64,000 bases of DNA from NCBI GenBank assembly GCA_036172665.1, contig CM069877.1, positions 15,396,501 through 15,460,500 of the forward strand. Direction: 5' to 3'. Positions 11,501-26,500 of the stretch are shown in pieces. This stretch comes from Prosopocoilus inquinatus. Lineage: Eukaryota; Arthropoda; Insecta; Coleoptera; Lucanidae. Under the pieces are notes generated by a model. The model ran no database searches. It saw only the letters and a program-made list of their open reading frames with translations, and was not told the DNA's origin. A program made the translations under genes and the position numbers. Numbering within the stretch: position 1 is the first letter of the stretch; each line of letters begins with the position of its first letter.

Positions 11501-14500
11501 TTTTCAGCTAATTTAGCTGACAACAGACTCTTTGACTCTGGTTGTTTTAAAGCGCATTGGAAAATAGTTATTTAAAAAAAAGATTAGATTGTTTTTAAAT
11601 AACTAATCTAGGTCTACGTTTAAATGGATTTCCACCACCTATCGACCAAATCAATCAAAATAGTTATTTAATACAGGGAGATTCAGGCAACCTTTTCATT
11701 AAAAATTTACGGACTTCTCCTTTGAATTTCTGTTTCATATTTTGCAGTTATAAGTTAGCGATAATGATCTATTAAAATACCGGGTGTTTCAAATTGGGTG
11801 TGCACTGAAGGGATCTCCTAAACCGTAAGAGATACAAATTCGGTTAAATGGAAGAAAAGTTGCACGAATCAATGCCTAATTCGTATCCATTGAGAGAATG
11901 ATTTTTTTCTCATTTCTTCTTGAGTTATTAATAAAAATGTGAAAAAATCGATTTTCTTTCTCTCTCTGTATCTCTTTTATTATACATAATTTTGAAATTC
12001 TGATTTAACTTTCTACAGGCACTTTTTGATTCTGCTTCGAATAGAGGTAGCAGAATTTAAGTCAAACGTTTCGTCTTTCCACGACCATCATCAGTTTCGA
12101 TTTTTTAAATACAACTTATGTCTTTTTATTGTTCTATTCGATAGCATTTTTTCTCCTGATTATAATGATATATCATACTTAATAGTTGATATTAATCTGA
12201 AGCTTAAATAATGCAGATTTTTATGTGAAAATTTTATTTAATACATAATTTCAAATTTTTAGTTTTCTCAGCTATAGTGTAAATTATAATAAACTATTTA
12301 AAGTTTTTCTGTATCGTTATTTTAATAATGCACTGCACTTACGAAAATGAATTTTTACCGAAAAATATCTAGTGGTTCTAATATAACTTGCTAGATCAGT
12401 ATCTCAGCTTTAGTATAGGAACGAAAAAGTTTTTAATTTTGACTCACACCGTTGGATTAAAAGAAAAAGTGAATACTAATTATACTAAAAATATTTAGAT
12501 ATTACTGAATACTGCCTTCTACAAATACATTGGCAGCTAAAACAAATATTTTTGTAATAAATTTGAAAGATACTTTCTATAACAATGTATTTTTTTTTAA
12601 TTTCTTTAGCACTCAGTGGCTCTCAACACTTGACTATATTTATTTTTTTTTTTAATATGGTTAAGTTCACTCGTTTTAACCAGTTGAAGTTTGGCACGTT
12701 ATATCGGAACCACCATCCATAATTTAAACAGGATAAAGTAGGCTTTATATTTTGGACCTTGAAACAGTGACTATCATTAAGATAAATAATAAGGAGGAAC
12801 TAAGAAGGCGAATATTAGATTCTTACAGAAATGTTTCGCGAATTCATGTTCGACACGCTAGACAACACAGTGGAGGACATTTCGAGGATTTACTTTAATT
12901 TATTTATTTCACAGAGTCATGTCCTTCGTCTATAATTTTTATTCAACTTATTTATTCTGTTCTTGTAATTTAATATGGTTATACTGATGTTTATTTGGTT
13001 TGTGTTAACCACCTCATATCATTTAGTCAATATTTATTGACTTTTCCTCTTCCGACAACTGAATGTTGTTGCTAATACTTAACAAATATAAAAAGAGGTT
13101 AGGAATAAATTTACTTATTAAGAAAAACATGACGAAACGATATCAGTTTTTTTTGTCATATTCCAACTTTACTTGAAAAAAAGGTATTAAGTATTATACT
13201 CACTGAAAACAAAAGAAAAAATACTTTCGACTAGAATAATAAAAAGATAAGAAATGGAACAAAAAAATTTTAATTATGTATTAAATAAAATTTTCATATA
13301 AAATCTGAATTATTTAAACTTCAAATTAATATCAACTATTAAGTGTGATATATCATTATAATCAGGAGAAAAAACGTTATCGAATGGAAAGATATAAGGA
13401 ATGGAAAATGGAAACTGATGATGGTCGTGGAAAGACGAAACGTTTGACTTAAATTATGCTACCTCTATTCGAAGCAGAATCAAAAAGTGCCTATAGAAAG
13501 TTAAATCAGAATTTAAAAATTATGGATAATAAAAGAGATACAGAGAGAAAAAGAAAATCGATTTTTTCACATTTTTATTAATAACTCAAGAAGAAATGAG
13601 AAAAAAATCATTCTCTCAATGGATACGAATTAGGCATTGATTCATGCAACTTTTCTTCCATTTAACCGAATTTGTATCTCTTACGGTTTAGGAGATCCCT
13701 TCAGTGCACACCCAATTTGAAACAGCCGGTATAATATTTCCAACTTTCGGGCACTTCCGCTTGTACCGGAACTTGCTGTCAACTTTCTTATTTTAAATGG
13801 AACACCGCATTTTTTAATGAATTTTTGAAATCTTTAAAACATTCTAAAAATCTTTTGTGCAACATGTGATACAACGAAAATTAACCATTTCCGAGATATT
13901 TTCATTTTTTTAAAATAACTCAGACTTTCAGAACCGATACTGCCATCTTTGTGCAACAAAAACCATGATGAACATTTTTGGCCGGTAGTAGGCTACAGTA
14001 ACATTCTTTCAGATCATGTCAAGTTTTGCACTTGATTGCTTACAGGCTGGTTGAAAAGTAACTTCTATTCGAACTAATTTCAACTGTCGAAAAGTCATGT
14101 TTTTTTTAAATGGAACGCCTAGTATGTTTTTATACCATAAGACTCAGGATTAAATATTCTTTCGTCCTGTATTAGCATTCCCTATACCTACCTCTTATAG
14201 TTCACTCGTTATCGATGATTTCTTTTTAACACGTAATTTTTTTTTCCATTTTTTAGTGTTTTTAAATAATGGGCTATGAAAACTAGAGAAATTATAATTT
14301 TTGAAATCATCCGTCTCGTAGGAATTAAAAAAAAAACACAATTTAATCGCTACGAAGCACCAAAAAACAAATATTTAAACACAGACATATTAAATGTTTT
14401 TGATGATAAAAAAATGACAATTCCAGAACTTAATGAAAAAAAATTGTTATATCGAGGAAAATATGTTATTACTGAGACTCAATATAAAGTTATTACTAGC

Positions 14501-17500
14501 AGATAATAGCTGAGAACCACTTAGAGCCAATATTATAACCAACAATTTGGGTATTATTTTCAATATTTTTGATTTATTTATTAGTTTTCATAAAATTTTG
14601 TATTGTAAGTGTAAATTTTCCTTTATAAATGTGTAAAAAGGCTTACCAAGAATTCTAATACGTACGGCATATGTAAATAAAAAATTCAGATGATAAATAT
14701 GTATTTAAATATAATTTTTCGGTTTTTAAAATGAAATAGATATTACAGTCAGAAATTAATTTAAAAAATCTCATTTTGTAAAATTTTCATAGTACACTAT
14801 TTAGGAATAACACTAAAAAGTGAAAAAATTGATATGTCAAAGAGAAAATCATGAATAAAAAGAGAAAGGTAACAGATGGGTATAGGGAATGCTAATACAG
14901 TTCGAAAGGACATTTAATTATAATTCTTATGGTATAAAAATATACTGGGTGTTCTATTTAAATAACATGACTTTCTGATAGTTGAAATCAGTTTATATAG
15001 AAGTTACTTTTCAACCAGCCCGTAAATATTTTTGTGTAAAATTAGGTATTACCTGAAAGCCTATGATTATAGTCTACTACAGACCAAAAATTGAAATTAT
15101 GGCTTCTGTTACACAAATATGGCAAAATTATAAAGAAGGTACTGCAACGTTGAACTTTTTTTTTAAAAATGGAAATACCTCTAATACGGCTAATTTTTCT
15201 TGTATCATATCACAAAATATTTTTAGAATTTTATGAGCATTTCGAAAATGCAATAAAAAATGGGATATTCCAAGTTGCTCGAATCTCCCTGTATAGAAGG
15301 AACGCTCTCTAGAAAACTTTTTTGCCTACAGACGTATTTGTTTGGCCAGTGTGAAGGTGGTCTAATTAAAACACAAACCGAAACAAACTACAACATTTTA
15401 TGCGTGTGATTGATTAAATTAGATGAATGCGGAAGGATTTCGTCTATTATTAACGTCCGTGCTTTTGTAATTATTAGTTTAATGATGATTAGCATTCTGG
15501 TGTAACAAGGACGGCTTCCTTCTTGAGCGAATCCGTTCCGTTTCATAATGGCATCATATTTCGAAACAGTTATACGCTTAGGAAATTAAACTGTTTTTAT
15601 ACCGTAAGAAACCGTAAAAAAATCGCCATTTAATAATTTTCTTCGCGGTGAATTTTACGTCCATCGTCACCGTCTAGATCAACGGTACTGTCTTCCTTGT
15701 GCGTATAAAAGAGTAGTTTCGTATTGGTTCGTTTCATATTTTTTTTATTATTTTGGTTTTGATTAGTTACAAACGGGATCCAAAATTCAAAATTAACCCT
15801 TCAACTAATTATACTGTTTCATCAATATTATTAATCATCCTACTCGAACAACGGTCCAAATAGATCGAACACTAACAGTTATTTCTTGAACACTTATGAA
15901 ATATTATGAATTAACGTAACACGAAAAAACACCCTTGATTTCAGATCGAACAGTTTCAAATTGCACAGTTTTAAAAGCTAATGAGTCCAGAGTTTGGTAA
16001 TTAGTTGGACCGTAGCCAAAACGAACCGCTTTAAAGCAAGGCTGCCGGTAATCGATTAAATTTAATTTGTTTAATAAACAGACATTTTATAGGCCATCTA
16101 AAATTTAAAATTCATTTAAAATCACGTTGAACGCGTGTTCGTTCCATTTGACGACTAGCATTTTGAAATGTCTAGACATTCTCTCGATTGACCCCGTTTT
16201 TCTTTCATTCACATTTGCATACATTTTATGGTCGCCTTTTCTATTTTCTTACCGTTGTCTAATCGTAATCAAAATTTAAGAGCCCCATACGAAGTTAATT
16301 GACTCGGAGGTAGAAATTTTTCTGACATTCACTAGAGTAGTTTAAAATCTGATAGGGTAATGACCTTCTGCGTTGAAGTCTTCGAAAAAAAAGAGAATAA
16401 AATGAATGGCAAAATAACTATTATCTGTTATCTGTTGAAGTTGAAGTGTAAGAACAGAGGGCTGGATGTACAACCTACCTGAACTTCGCCTTTTTTCACT
16501 ACGCAAACACCTCTTTTAGTTATAATTTAATAATAGTTATTATGCATTTGTAACGTATTGGAAATAAAGAATATTATTATTATTAATTAAAATTTATGAG
16601 CTCCTCGAAGTGGATTGACTCGGAGGAAGAAATTTAATCATCTTAGGCTCGAGAACGGTCGGACCTAAAACGACTCCAAGCTAAAATAATTCTTCGTCTT
16701 ACTCCTAGAGATGAAAGCATCGATCTTTGAATCGATTCAGATCATGTATATTAAATATCGATTTATCCAAGATCGATTTATTTAATTTATCTATACACAG
16801 TGTCTCCCAAGTTGAGTGGCTTACTAAAGTTCTCGGGGAAAGGAACATACAAACATTTTGAAAATTAACACGTTGTCCTAGAAGGAACTGATCTTTCAGA
16901 ATAAAATATTTTCACTTTTATATCACTTCCGGTTATACCGGAAGTCGCCATTAACTTTCTTATTTTAAACGGGAAGCTATACTTTTTATTGCAAATTCTG
17001 ATTCTACACGTTACTCCAAGCAAAAGTTGTTAAGGCTTCCCTATACTTAAATGTAACTGTTTTTGAAATATCTTCGAATTTCTGAAAAAAATTATTTCGG
17101 TGGCCTTTCATTTGAGAGAATGTATTTACGACACTTTCAAATTTCAAGATTCAAGCTGCCTGTCGTTTGAAAGAATAATGTTCAGCCTGTCAAGTCATAT
17201 CGTAGTATTTTTTTTCGAAAATTCGAAGATATCTCCAAAACCGTTACATTTAAGTATACGGAAGCCTTGACAACTTTTGCTTGGAATAACTTGTAGAATC
17301 AGAATTTGCAATAAAAAGTATAGCATTCCATTTAAAATAAGAAGGTTAACTTCCGGTATAACCAGAAGTGATATAAATACGCAGGTAAAATTTCAGCTAA
17401 AGTTTTCGAGGCGTGTTAGAGCTTTACGAAATTTCGGAGTTTCTGCAGCAATAAATTTTTCGACCTAATTATTTCGAAAACGGTTAATGTGACGAAGATT

Positions 17501-20500
17501 GAACACCCCTAGCTTAAGTATAACACCTGCCAAAATTATAGAACCAAAAACATGAGCTGTTCATTTCTGATACAATTTTATTCAAACTTTTCAACTTTTG
17601 TTCTAGTTTTGTTTAAAATGTGACAAAAAGAAAGTTATTTACTAAAATGTTAACCTTTTTCCTCGGATCTACGCCACTGGCAAAGCACGCTCAATTTCCG
17701 TCTTTCCATCTCTGTATTTTACTTGTCCTGCATGTCAAATTTCAACCTTCTATCTCGTTCCAGAGATACTTAAAAACATATGCTTTTCAAGTTACCGCTT
17801 TAGGTGGTTATACCTCAGAAACGAAAGACTTTTGTATATAGGTAAATTAAATAAATTTGATGTCGTCTGTATGTGGTATAATTGTTGCCATCTTATTCAA
17901 TAACATCCTGTACGAGGTGATTTATTAGCTCACTAACAAGCTTTGCCATATGAAAGCTCATAATAAAAAAAATCCTTGGTCCAATTTAATTTATTTGAGG
18001 ATATAGATTTCAAAGTTCCGTTTCTAATTATTTTAATATTTCAAAATAACTTAAATACATAAATTGGTCAAATTCAAAATCATGTCCTCCTCCCGCTTCA
18101 TGCTTTACAACGACAAACTTTCAGTCGAACGAAGAGGTTCAGACTCATTTATTTGTTCATTTACAGTATACAGTATTAATACAATACAATGTATATACAG
18201 GGTGATTCAAAATAAGTGTCCGACTCTTCAAGCACAGGTAGTACACATAAAAAGAAATCAAAAAGTCTATATGTCTAGGGGGTCTAATATCCATAGTTTT
18301 TGAGATAAAATGCATTGAAGATTCAGATATAAATTGCTTGACGGGCACTAATGCAGCTGTATTGCGTCACAAGAGCTATGAACTCACGTGAGATAGAACG
18401 AAACACTAACGTTTACCTTGAAATTAAACTCTAAAACGTTTTTATTTATGGCTTTCTGCGGAGAAAAAAGTACAATATGCAATTCTTTCATTGGAATTTC
18501 GGACTTGGGTGTGAAAACGTAAAAAATGAACCATAATTTCCATTTTGGATTTAAAGGAGGTTGAATTCTGAAATGCCTCTGACAGAATTATTTCTTGCAA
18601 TTTCACACTTACATGACCTTAGTGAATACGCTCCTAACGGGCCGGACACTTATTTTGAATCACCCTGTATGTATAATATACATACAAAAACACGGTGTAT
18701 GTTATGTTCTACGTATTTCAACTTTTCATTCAGTCTTCTGTCGTGTCATTAGTTTCTGTTATATATTTTTTTGTCGAGTATCAAAATCAATCAAAATTAA
18801 GGCCAACCAATCTCAAGATCAAGCCAATCAAACCCAAACAAGAAAAAAAGAAAACCGAACATTTAAAAAAAATCAAGGAAAATTAGAACCAATCCAACGA
18901 CTAACATTAATCACCACCCAAGCAAAAATTTACTGGAATTAAGCTCCCAAATCATCGATATTCGTTTGTTTCTTGTTCATTATGTCCTGCATGTTTCGAT
19001 ATTTTTTGTTTGAGTCCTCTACTTTTGTCATGATTTTCTATCAAAAATTAAGCTCAACTAATCTCCAGGTCAACCCAATCAACCCCAAACAAGAAAAAAG
19101 CACTTTTTTCTTCAGCCCTCTCGGTTTTGCACGATTTTTTTTATCAAAAATTAAGATCAACTAATCTCGAGGTTAACAGAGTCCAACCCAACCAAGAAAG
19201 AAACTTAAACAAATCCACAAAAATTAGGACCAACCCGCTTTAAGGCCAACCCCAGTCGAAACAAAATGTTAAAACCAAGGAATTTTTTTTTTTAATAAAA
19301 AGTATTAGGTATTAATCCCACAAATCGTCGATATTCTTTTGTTTCTCGTTTATTATATTCTTTTTTTTTTGTCTCAGTCCTCTTTTGTTTTCCGTGTGCT
19401 TCATTTCATTCAAACGATTTATTTTTTCTTAAAATTACGTGAGCTATCTCATACAGTAGAGCTTGTCGGTGAGCTAAACCATTTTAAAAATTAAAAATAT
19501 TTTAAAAATCAGAACTCATTTTTTGAAAGGGTAACAACAACTATTTAAATGAAAAAGAACGTAAATAACCTTCTCTGAAAATTAAAAATTCATATAATAG
19601 TATTAAAAAACAAAATATATTTTTCAAAAACACAGGAAGTCACGAAGTGTTAAAATTACACTTCGTGGCTTCCTGTATTTTTGAAAAATATATTTTGTTT
19701 TTTATTACTATTATATAAATTTAAATAAACTCAAAACAATATGTGACTTCCTTTTAAATTAAATGTACCATTTTTTTTTGTTTTCAGACTGCTCAAGAAA
19801 CGGCAATTCTGATAATCTTTCATACGACAGACTATTTCTATTTTTCGTTTACCTAACTCAAATCAAAACATAAATTGAACATTATTTTCGATTCGATTTC
19901 GTAAAGAATATATGTACACATTCGATTCAATAAGATCGAGATGAAAAAAGGTCGAAAAAGTAATCGATATTTTTAACTGAAAAAATCGATCTTTTAAAAA
20001 ATCGACTATCGAAATTAAAGTCTTTTAAAAAATCGATTTTTGAATCGACATCCCTACTTAATCCTGAGGTCTCTTTGACAGCGTTTAGCTATGATTCAAA
20101 CGATCTTTTCTTTTACTGATGCCCTTACTTCAAAGCTATACTGTTGGGCCCCGGTGGCTCTTCGCCCTATTTCAAAAAAAAAAAAAAACGTAATCGGTAA
20201 ATCCGCAGGTTATCCGTTCTCTCGAAATGAATTGTGAAAAAAAAAACAATTCTGCTGGCCGTAGGGTTCTTAATCCAGATCATTCTCGGGCTTAAGACGA
20301 CACTTTTCGGGGGGATGTTCCCACAAGCAACTTAAAATCAGATAGGGCAGCAACCTTCTGCGTTGAAGTCTAAATAAAATAAAAGAAATGGTAAATGCAA
20401 AATTTATAAAATACGCCTCCGTAAATACTATTTGCGGCACCCAACAGACCCGAAACATTTCCTCGTACTCCACCGTGAATTAAGCTGTGACTCAATGCTG

Positions 20501-23500
20501 TTTTAATAGAAAGTATAACGAAGAGGTATTTCACTTACGTAACGTTCATAAAATACTTAATGATTTGAAAAAGTGGACCGAGCGACCGCCTAGAACTCGA
20601 AGCTACTTCGAAGCTAGCAAAAATAATTTATGAAAGTTATTGTTACTTGGCATATACTCCGTGATTCGGAAATGTCTCCCAATGTTTTCAGAGTGAACAG
20701 AAAATTAAGATAATAATAAGGTCACCTTTTTTCCAAAAATGAATCATAAGAGAGTTATAAGCCCTGATAGACGGGTGAAAATCTGTTTTCAAGGTGAACA
20801 GAAAATCACACAATAAGGTCACCTTTTTATATAAGTTTTTCTCCAAAAATTACTAATGGAGTTATAAGCCCTGAAAGAGGTGTGAAAAATATTGTTTTTG
20901 GCAATATCTACTGCATCCATTAAGTTATCAAACTAATATTTTAAACACAGATACAAGGCAAGTAACTGCGCATTAATAACATATTTGTCAGATGCTCCAT
21001 CCCTTTTAAAGGATAGTTTTATAAGGGTACACTTTCTGGCCTAGTTATACAAATAACTATTTTTAGTGACAAACAAAAACGTTACTCTAACAGAGCCTAC
21101 TCTGACTCTCTGAGATCGTGAACGAGTGGATTTTCAATCACAACCACGTTATTACAATACCTAATACTCACCTTAGCGTAAGTACGTGAGTGGCAAGTTC
21201 ATTAATCTCTCGTAATCATGCATTAAATGGTATACCTATTATAACCTTGACACGAATACTAGAGTTCATTCAAGGTCATGAAACTCGGGGTGCTTTTAAA
21301 TAATTCCCTCGATATTAAATCGCGAGTCGAGGTATAATTAGATCTGTTTAAGCTACGATGTTAACGGTTTTAAAAAGCCAATTAATGAGTTTTGTTCAAC
21401 ACACGCACCGAGCTCGAAAAGAAATCAAACCATAGCTGAACCAATGAAGGTTCCGTAGACAAAACAATCTACCTTAAAATACATTTATTTCCAGCTTCTT
21501 AGTAAATGGCATTTTACAGGTTTATGTTGTTTTCTACCAAGCAAACTACAAATTACGCTAACAGACCTGTAATATTTTACGGGCAGGTATAAAAGATCTG
21601 TAAAATTTTACAGACGTGTAGAAAAGCAGATTGTCTGTTCACATCACTATGACTACGTCTAGCTAGAAATAACATCTTCGAGAAAAAAATGTTATTATAA
21701 AAAAAATTAAGTAAATTAAGTAAAAATTTCCATGTGAAGGTGAAGATAAAAGTTTGTACGCGCCACGCTTTGCAATAATTAATCTTAACTGGACTCACGC
21801 CTACGTCGCTCGTCCCACAAAATTCCAGCTCGCCCGTAAATATTAATTTACAAAAATTGACATTTAAATAACTAAGAACTAACATACAAAGGATTTAAAA
21901 GAGTTTATACTCTTTTGTCGAAGCGATTTTTTTCTTATATTTTCTCCCTCTCTCTTTCTCATTGCAATAAATAATTATGACACGACGCAAGAGTATAAAA
22001 TATCGTAGTTAAAAGGTTAATTCAGCTACCAACGCAGTTACATAACAATCGACTTTACTGAAAACTTTTCGCCCAGTTGATTTCTTTGTGTATCTTAAAA
22101 ATATGCTGCCCGTGATTTAAATTCACGTTCTCCCTCTCACTTCCTTGCTTTTTCTAGGTAGTTCTCTGTCATTTATTGTGATTTTATAATGTGTGTTGTA
22201 AAGTTGTCTCGTATTTTCGCTATAAATTATTCTCCTGTTGCATTTTTCTTACAGTTTCTTTTTCGTCAACTCCCCGAGAGCTTTGGATTTGTGAAACTGA
22301 TGTAATCATTTATAAAAACCATTACTGAGACGGAACATCCAGATCACTGATTAGACTTTTGCTGACTGTGTCTTTCTTCGACCTTAAATTTTATGGACAC
22401 TCTATATACAGGATGTCCACCGAGTGCCGCGGTCTTCTCTACCGTCTAAAGTATACAAGATACAAAAGAAATTCAAACGAGCTGAGGTGTAACTCAGTCA
22501 GCTCTATTTTCTAAAATTACTTTTGGCTATATAGGATGTTCAGTAAATGAGAGCCATACCGAAGTTATATTTCTTTAAATGGAACACTCAGTATATTTTT
22601 CATATTTCGAAAGTACGCATAACGAGTAGGGAATAACCAAAAATTTCGGAAGTTTTATTTAGGAGTTTTTAAGATATTAATGATAGTGTATAAAAATTGC
22701 TCTACTTTGAGATCTTATAGTTTCATTATTTATTTACATTTCATCGTAAATTTTTGTAGGTAGTCAATATAATATCTCATTCACAGAAATTTCACAACAG
22801 ATTCAATCTATTAGTTATTATGTGTACAGGGTGTTGAATTTTGAGAAAGCTAATTTTTCTCAAAATTTTCAAATGGAACACCTGTATGTCCAAACTCTTG
22901 TGAAACACTGCCTTAATGAGCTTTCATAAAACGCCAAATGTTTTTGCATAAACTGAAGAAATCGCGAGACAGCAATGAAATATTTTTTTTCTTTCAATAT
23001 TAACGTTATTTAGCCTTTTCGTCTGGCTTTTCTGTTTCAGTTAGATGATAAATCAATGAATATGTTTTATTTTGTGTTCAAAGTAATTGAATATGTTCCT
23101 ATTAAACTAATTCCTATTTTCCTTTACTTTGAAAATATTTAAATAACTTTATTAAAATAATTTAAAATTACGTTGCCGTTTGCTAGAAAATAGGAAAAAA
23201 GTTGCCATGATTTTTTTTTTAATTGACAGAACAATTGTTTAGATTTACTATTTTTAAAATGGATTTAAATAATGAAAAATTACGTGACGTGACACACCTA
23301 ATAGGAGAAAGCAACCAAAACTGTTTTTTGGCGTCAAGATTACCAGAAGTAAGAAGTATTTACAAGAAGCTGAAAAACAATTTTAATATTTAATATAAAT
23401 TTTCTAGATCCAATGGTGTCTTGTCATTCTTAATTTGTACATTGTTTTCTGTTATTTTCTAATTTAATACTTACTGTTCTTAATTTGTACATTATTTTTT

Positions 23501-26500
23501 AATTTATTAATTAAATTAATTAATATTTGTTAATTTTTCAACAAAATAAAACAGAAGGACCGGTTGAAAAGGCTAAAAAACATCAATATTGAAATTTTAA
23601 AAAATGAGTAATTGCCTTTTCGCGATTTTTTCAGTTTGGACAAAACCATTTGGCGTTTTATGAAAGCTCATTAAGGCAGTGTTTTACAAGAGTTTAACTC
23701 AATACCCTGTACACATAATAACAAATAGATGGAATCTGTTGTGAAATTTCTGTAGACGAGATATTGTATTGACTACCTACAAAAATTCACGATGAAATGT
23801 AAACAAATAATCAAGCAATAAGAGCCCAAAATAGAGCAATTTTTTATACACTATCATTAATGTCTTAAAAACTCTTATATAAAACTTTCGAAATTATTAC
23901 CTACTCGTTATGCATACTTTCGAAATATGTAAAAATATACTGGGTGTTCCATTAAAAAAAATCTAACTTTGGTATGGCTCTCGTTTACTGGACACCCTGT
24001 ACAGCCAAAAGTAATTTTTAAAAATAGCGCTGACTGAGTTACACCTCAGCTATTTTGAATTTCTTTTCTATCTTGTATACTGTTACAGCCGTGATGCGCA
24101 AACAGATCTATTTTTAGCATCAGTCCGCCACCTTGCGTCACAGAACATGACCGAAGACCACTCGATCATTCTAGTATGTTCGAGCAACAGAGGGCTCTGC
24201 TGTATAAGCCGTAGGATCCGCCAGGAGTAGTTAGTTATTAAGATAGCCAGCGAAGAGTTCGTACCTCGAATAAATAGAAAGTACATTTTGTAAAAGTGTT
24301 ATTTGATAGACAAGCTCTTTACTACTGTAAATCGTGTGTAAATCGACAGCTTATAATTGAAGTGTTCTGAAATTTAACGACTATAATTTGTGAACCCCCA
24401 AATTCGTAACAATACTTTAGAGGGTAGAGAGGACCGCGGCACTCGGTGGACACCTGTATAGAGCCCGTCACCCAAAACTACATGCATACAATTTGAAATT
24501 ATTGATTATGAACTTTACAAGCATAATAAATGTTAATGTTTAAAATCTAAAAATTGAAACGAAACGGTGGACACGACCTAAAGTCATGGTCTGTTTACCT
24601 TCTGATGTAAGAACCTTGCAAGTAAACAGAGCAAAAAACCGTGAAACACGCCGCCGAAATGATGAAATATTATTTTCACAACGGATTCTTGCGTTGTGTT
24701 ATCGTTTTTGAACCCCACAATTAGTCTCGCTGAACTTAATTTTATTCAATATGTAGGTATGTTATTGATTTTTTGTTTCTTTTATTTTTATTTATTTTGT
24801 TACCCTTGTAGTTAAAACAAGGCAGAACCTCGACTTTTTAAACTTGTTCATCTCTCCTCAGTGAAATACGTTTCCATTTTGAAGTCTCGTTGTGTACCTA
24901 AAGACAGAATTTACTTCGACTTTTTAATCTTCATCCAACTTCATCTTTTTTCCCTGTTGAAATTGTGCTATTTTTAATTTTTGAATATTCATCTTGCTTC
25001 ATGTTAACCAGTGTGGAATGGGATGAGACGATTAACCATCGTATACTCGCCGTCGCCGATTCACCGTCGCCTAGTCGTCGTAGAACCAATTCACCGTCGA
25101 CCCAATTCGCCGTCGTATGTTGCTTCTTTATCTAGCTTGATGACCTTTAAAACAATTTCTGACTATTTTAGATAATAACCAAGTAATGAAAGAAAATAAG
25201 TAAACGTATCAAGTAAATTAAAATAGACTTCACTATTATTTTTCTATTTCAAACCAAAATAAATTCCTAATTCGCACACAATTAGTGATGTAAATTCCTT
25301 AAATGACACCGGTCATGACAGTGGTCACAATAAAAATGACGGGCACGTCACAATGATTAGTCGTTTTAAAAATGAGGCATAACCATGATTTTAATAAACG
25401 ACATTTTAAATAAATGACTGTTATTTTCAATAAATGACCGTCATTTTTAATATATGACCGTCATTTTTAAAAAATGACTGTCATTTTTAATAGATGACCG
25501 TCATTTAAATAAATGACAGTCCCAGATACGTGCAAATAGGCGTGTGTGCGTGTGAACTGCTAATGGAAAAATACTTCGCGTAAAATAAAAATATAAGGTC
25601 CTGCAGTGTTTATTACTATATCCTCCTATAAGAAGTCTAGCCAACAAGTTCAAGTACAGACACTGATGAAGAAATGAGCAAATGGAGACTGATATTGGGG
25701 TGTTAAGTCATCAACTTGGTATCGAATTGTATCCGTAGCACAGAAGGAGGACCTGAAGTGAATACCGTCCTCCCCGAGAATTAATTCGAGCGTCTTTCGA
25801 ACCCACAACCTTGCGATTGCAATTGAAATTTTAATGACTGTTCACATAAAAGATTTTAATTTCAGTTTCGAGTATGCTATATGTTGTATGCCTTATCTGT
25901 AAACTGTAAGAATTGATGAAATTGTTTAGGAAGGAGTTTTTTAATCGGAGTTTAACTTTAAACTCCGTTTTCGTCCTACGGCAACAATTTTTTGTCCTTG
26001 TGCCTAAGAGTACCCTTCGTTGTTGTGATTTAAGTTTAATATGCGATTGATGATGACGACAAAATGACCGTCATTTATAATAATAATGATAATAATAATA
26101 AATTGCCTTTATTTCAGTTGGCGGAGTTCAGCTATAAAGCTGCTCGACCACTCAACCAACCTTTTAACATAATTGTAATTATACAATAATTAAGTGAAAT
26201 GCGTAGATCACAAGTTTACAATTCATAAATAAAAAATAAGAAGCAAGTAAAAATAAGAGAAAAGAAAAGAAAAAAGCGTGATAGAGATGTACGATCACTG
26301 TACAGTAAGGAATTGTTGTTTATATCTTTTTTTGAAATTGCGGTAAGATTTAATTTTTAATTCATGAGGCAGGTCATTATAAATTTTAGTAGACCATTAT
26401 GAGAATGATGTTTCAAAGAGTCATTTATAATTAAATGACTAAAATGACGTCACAATTTTAAATGACCGTCATTTTACATCACTCCTCCACACAATCATAA

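Larger units (their letters stand above)
11667..15294. mobile_element. Composite of nested inverted-repeat elements
   Basis: The outer ends TACAGGGAGATTC (11669) and GAATCTCCCTGTA (15279-15291) are inverted copies. Between them lie two complete foldback elements, 11774-13734 and about 13760-15265. No transposase was recognised inside. Confidence 0.6.

Noticed and set aside
14276..14506. A 76-codon open frame inside a foldback
   Set aside because: AT-rich, Lys/Ile/Asn-dominated and without any recognisable domain; kept only as a note to the element.
18561..19164. Frames of 63-115 codons
   Set aside because: They span a MITE end and a CCAACC-rich minisatellite; composition explains them.
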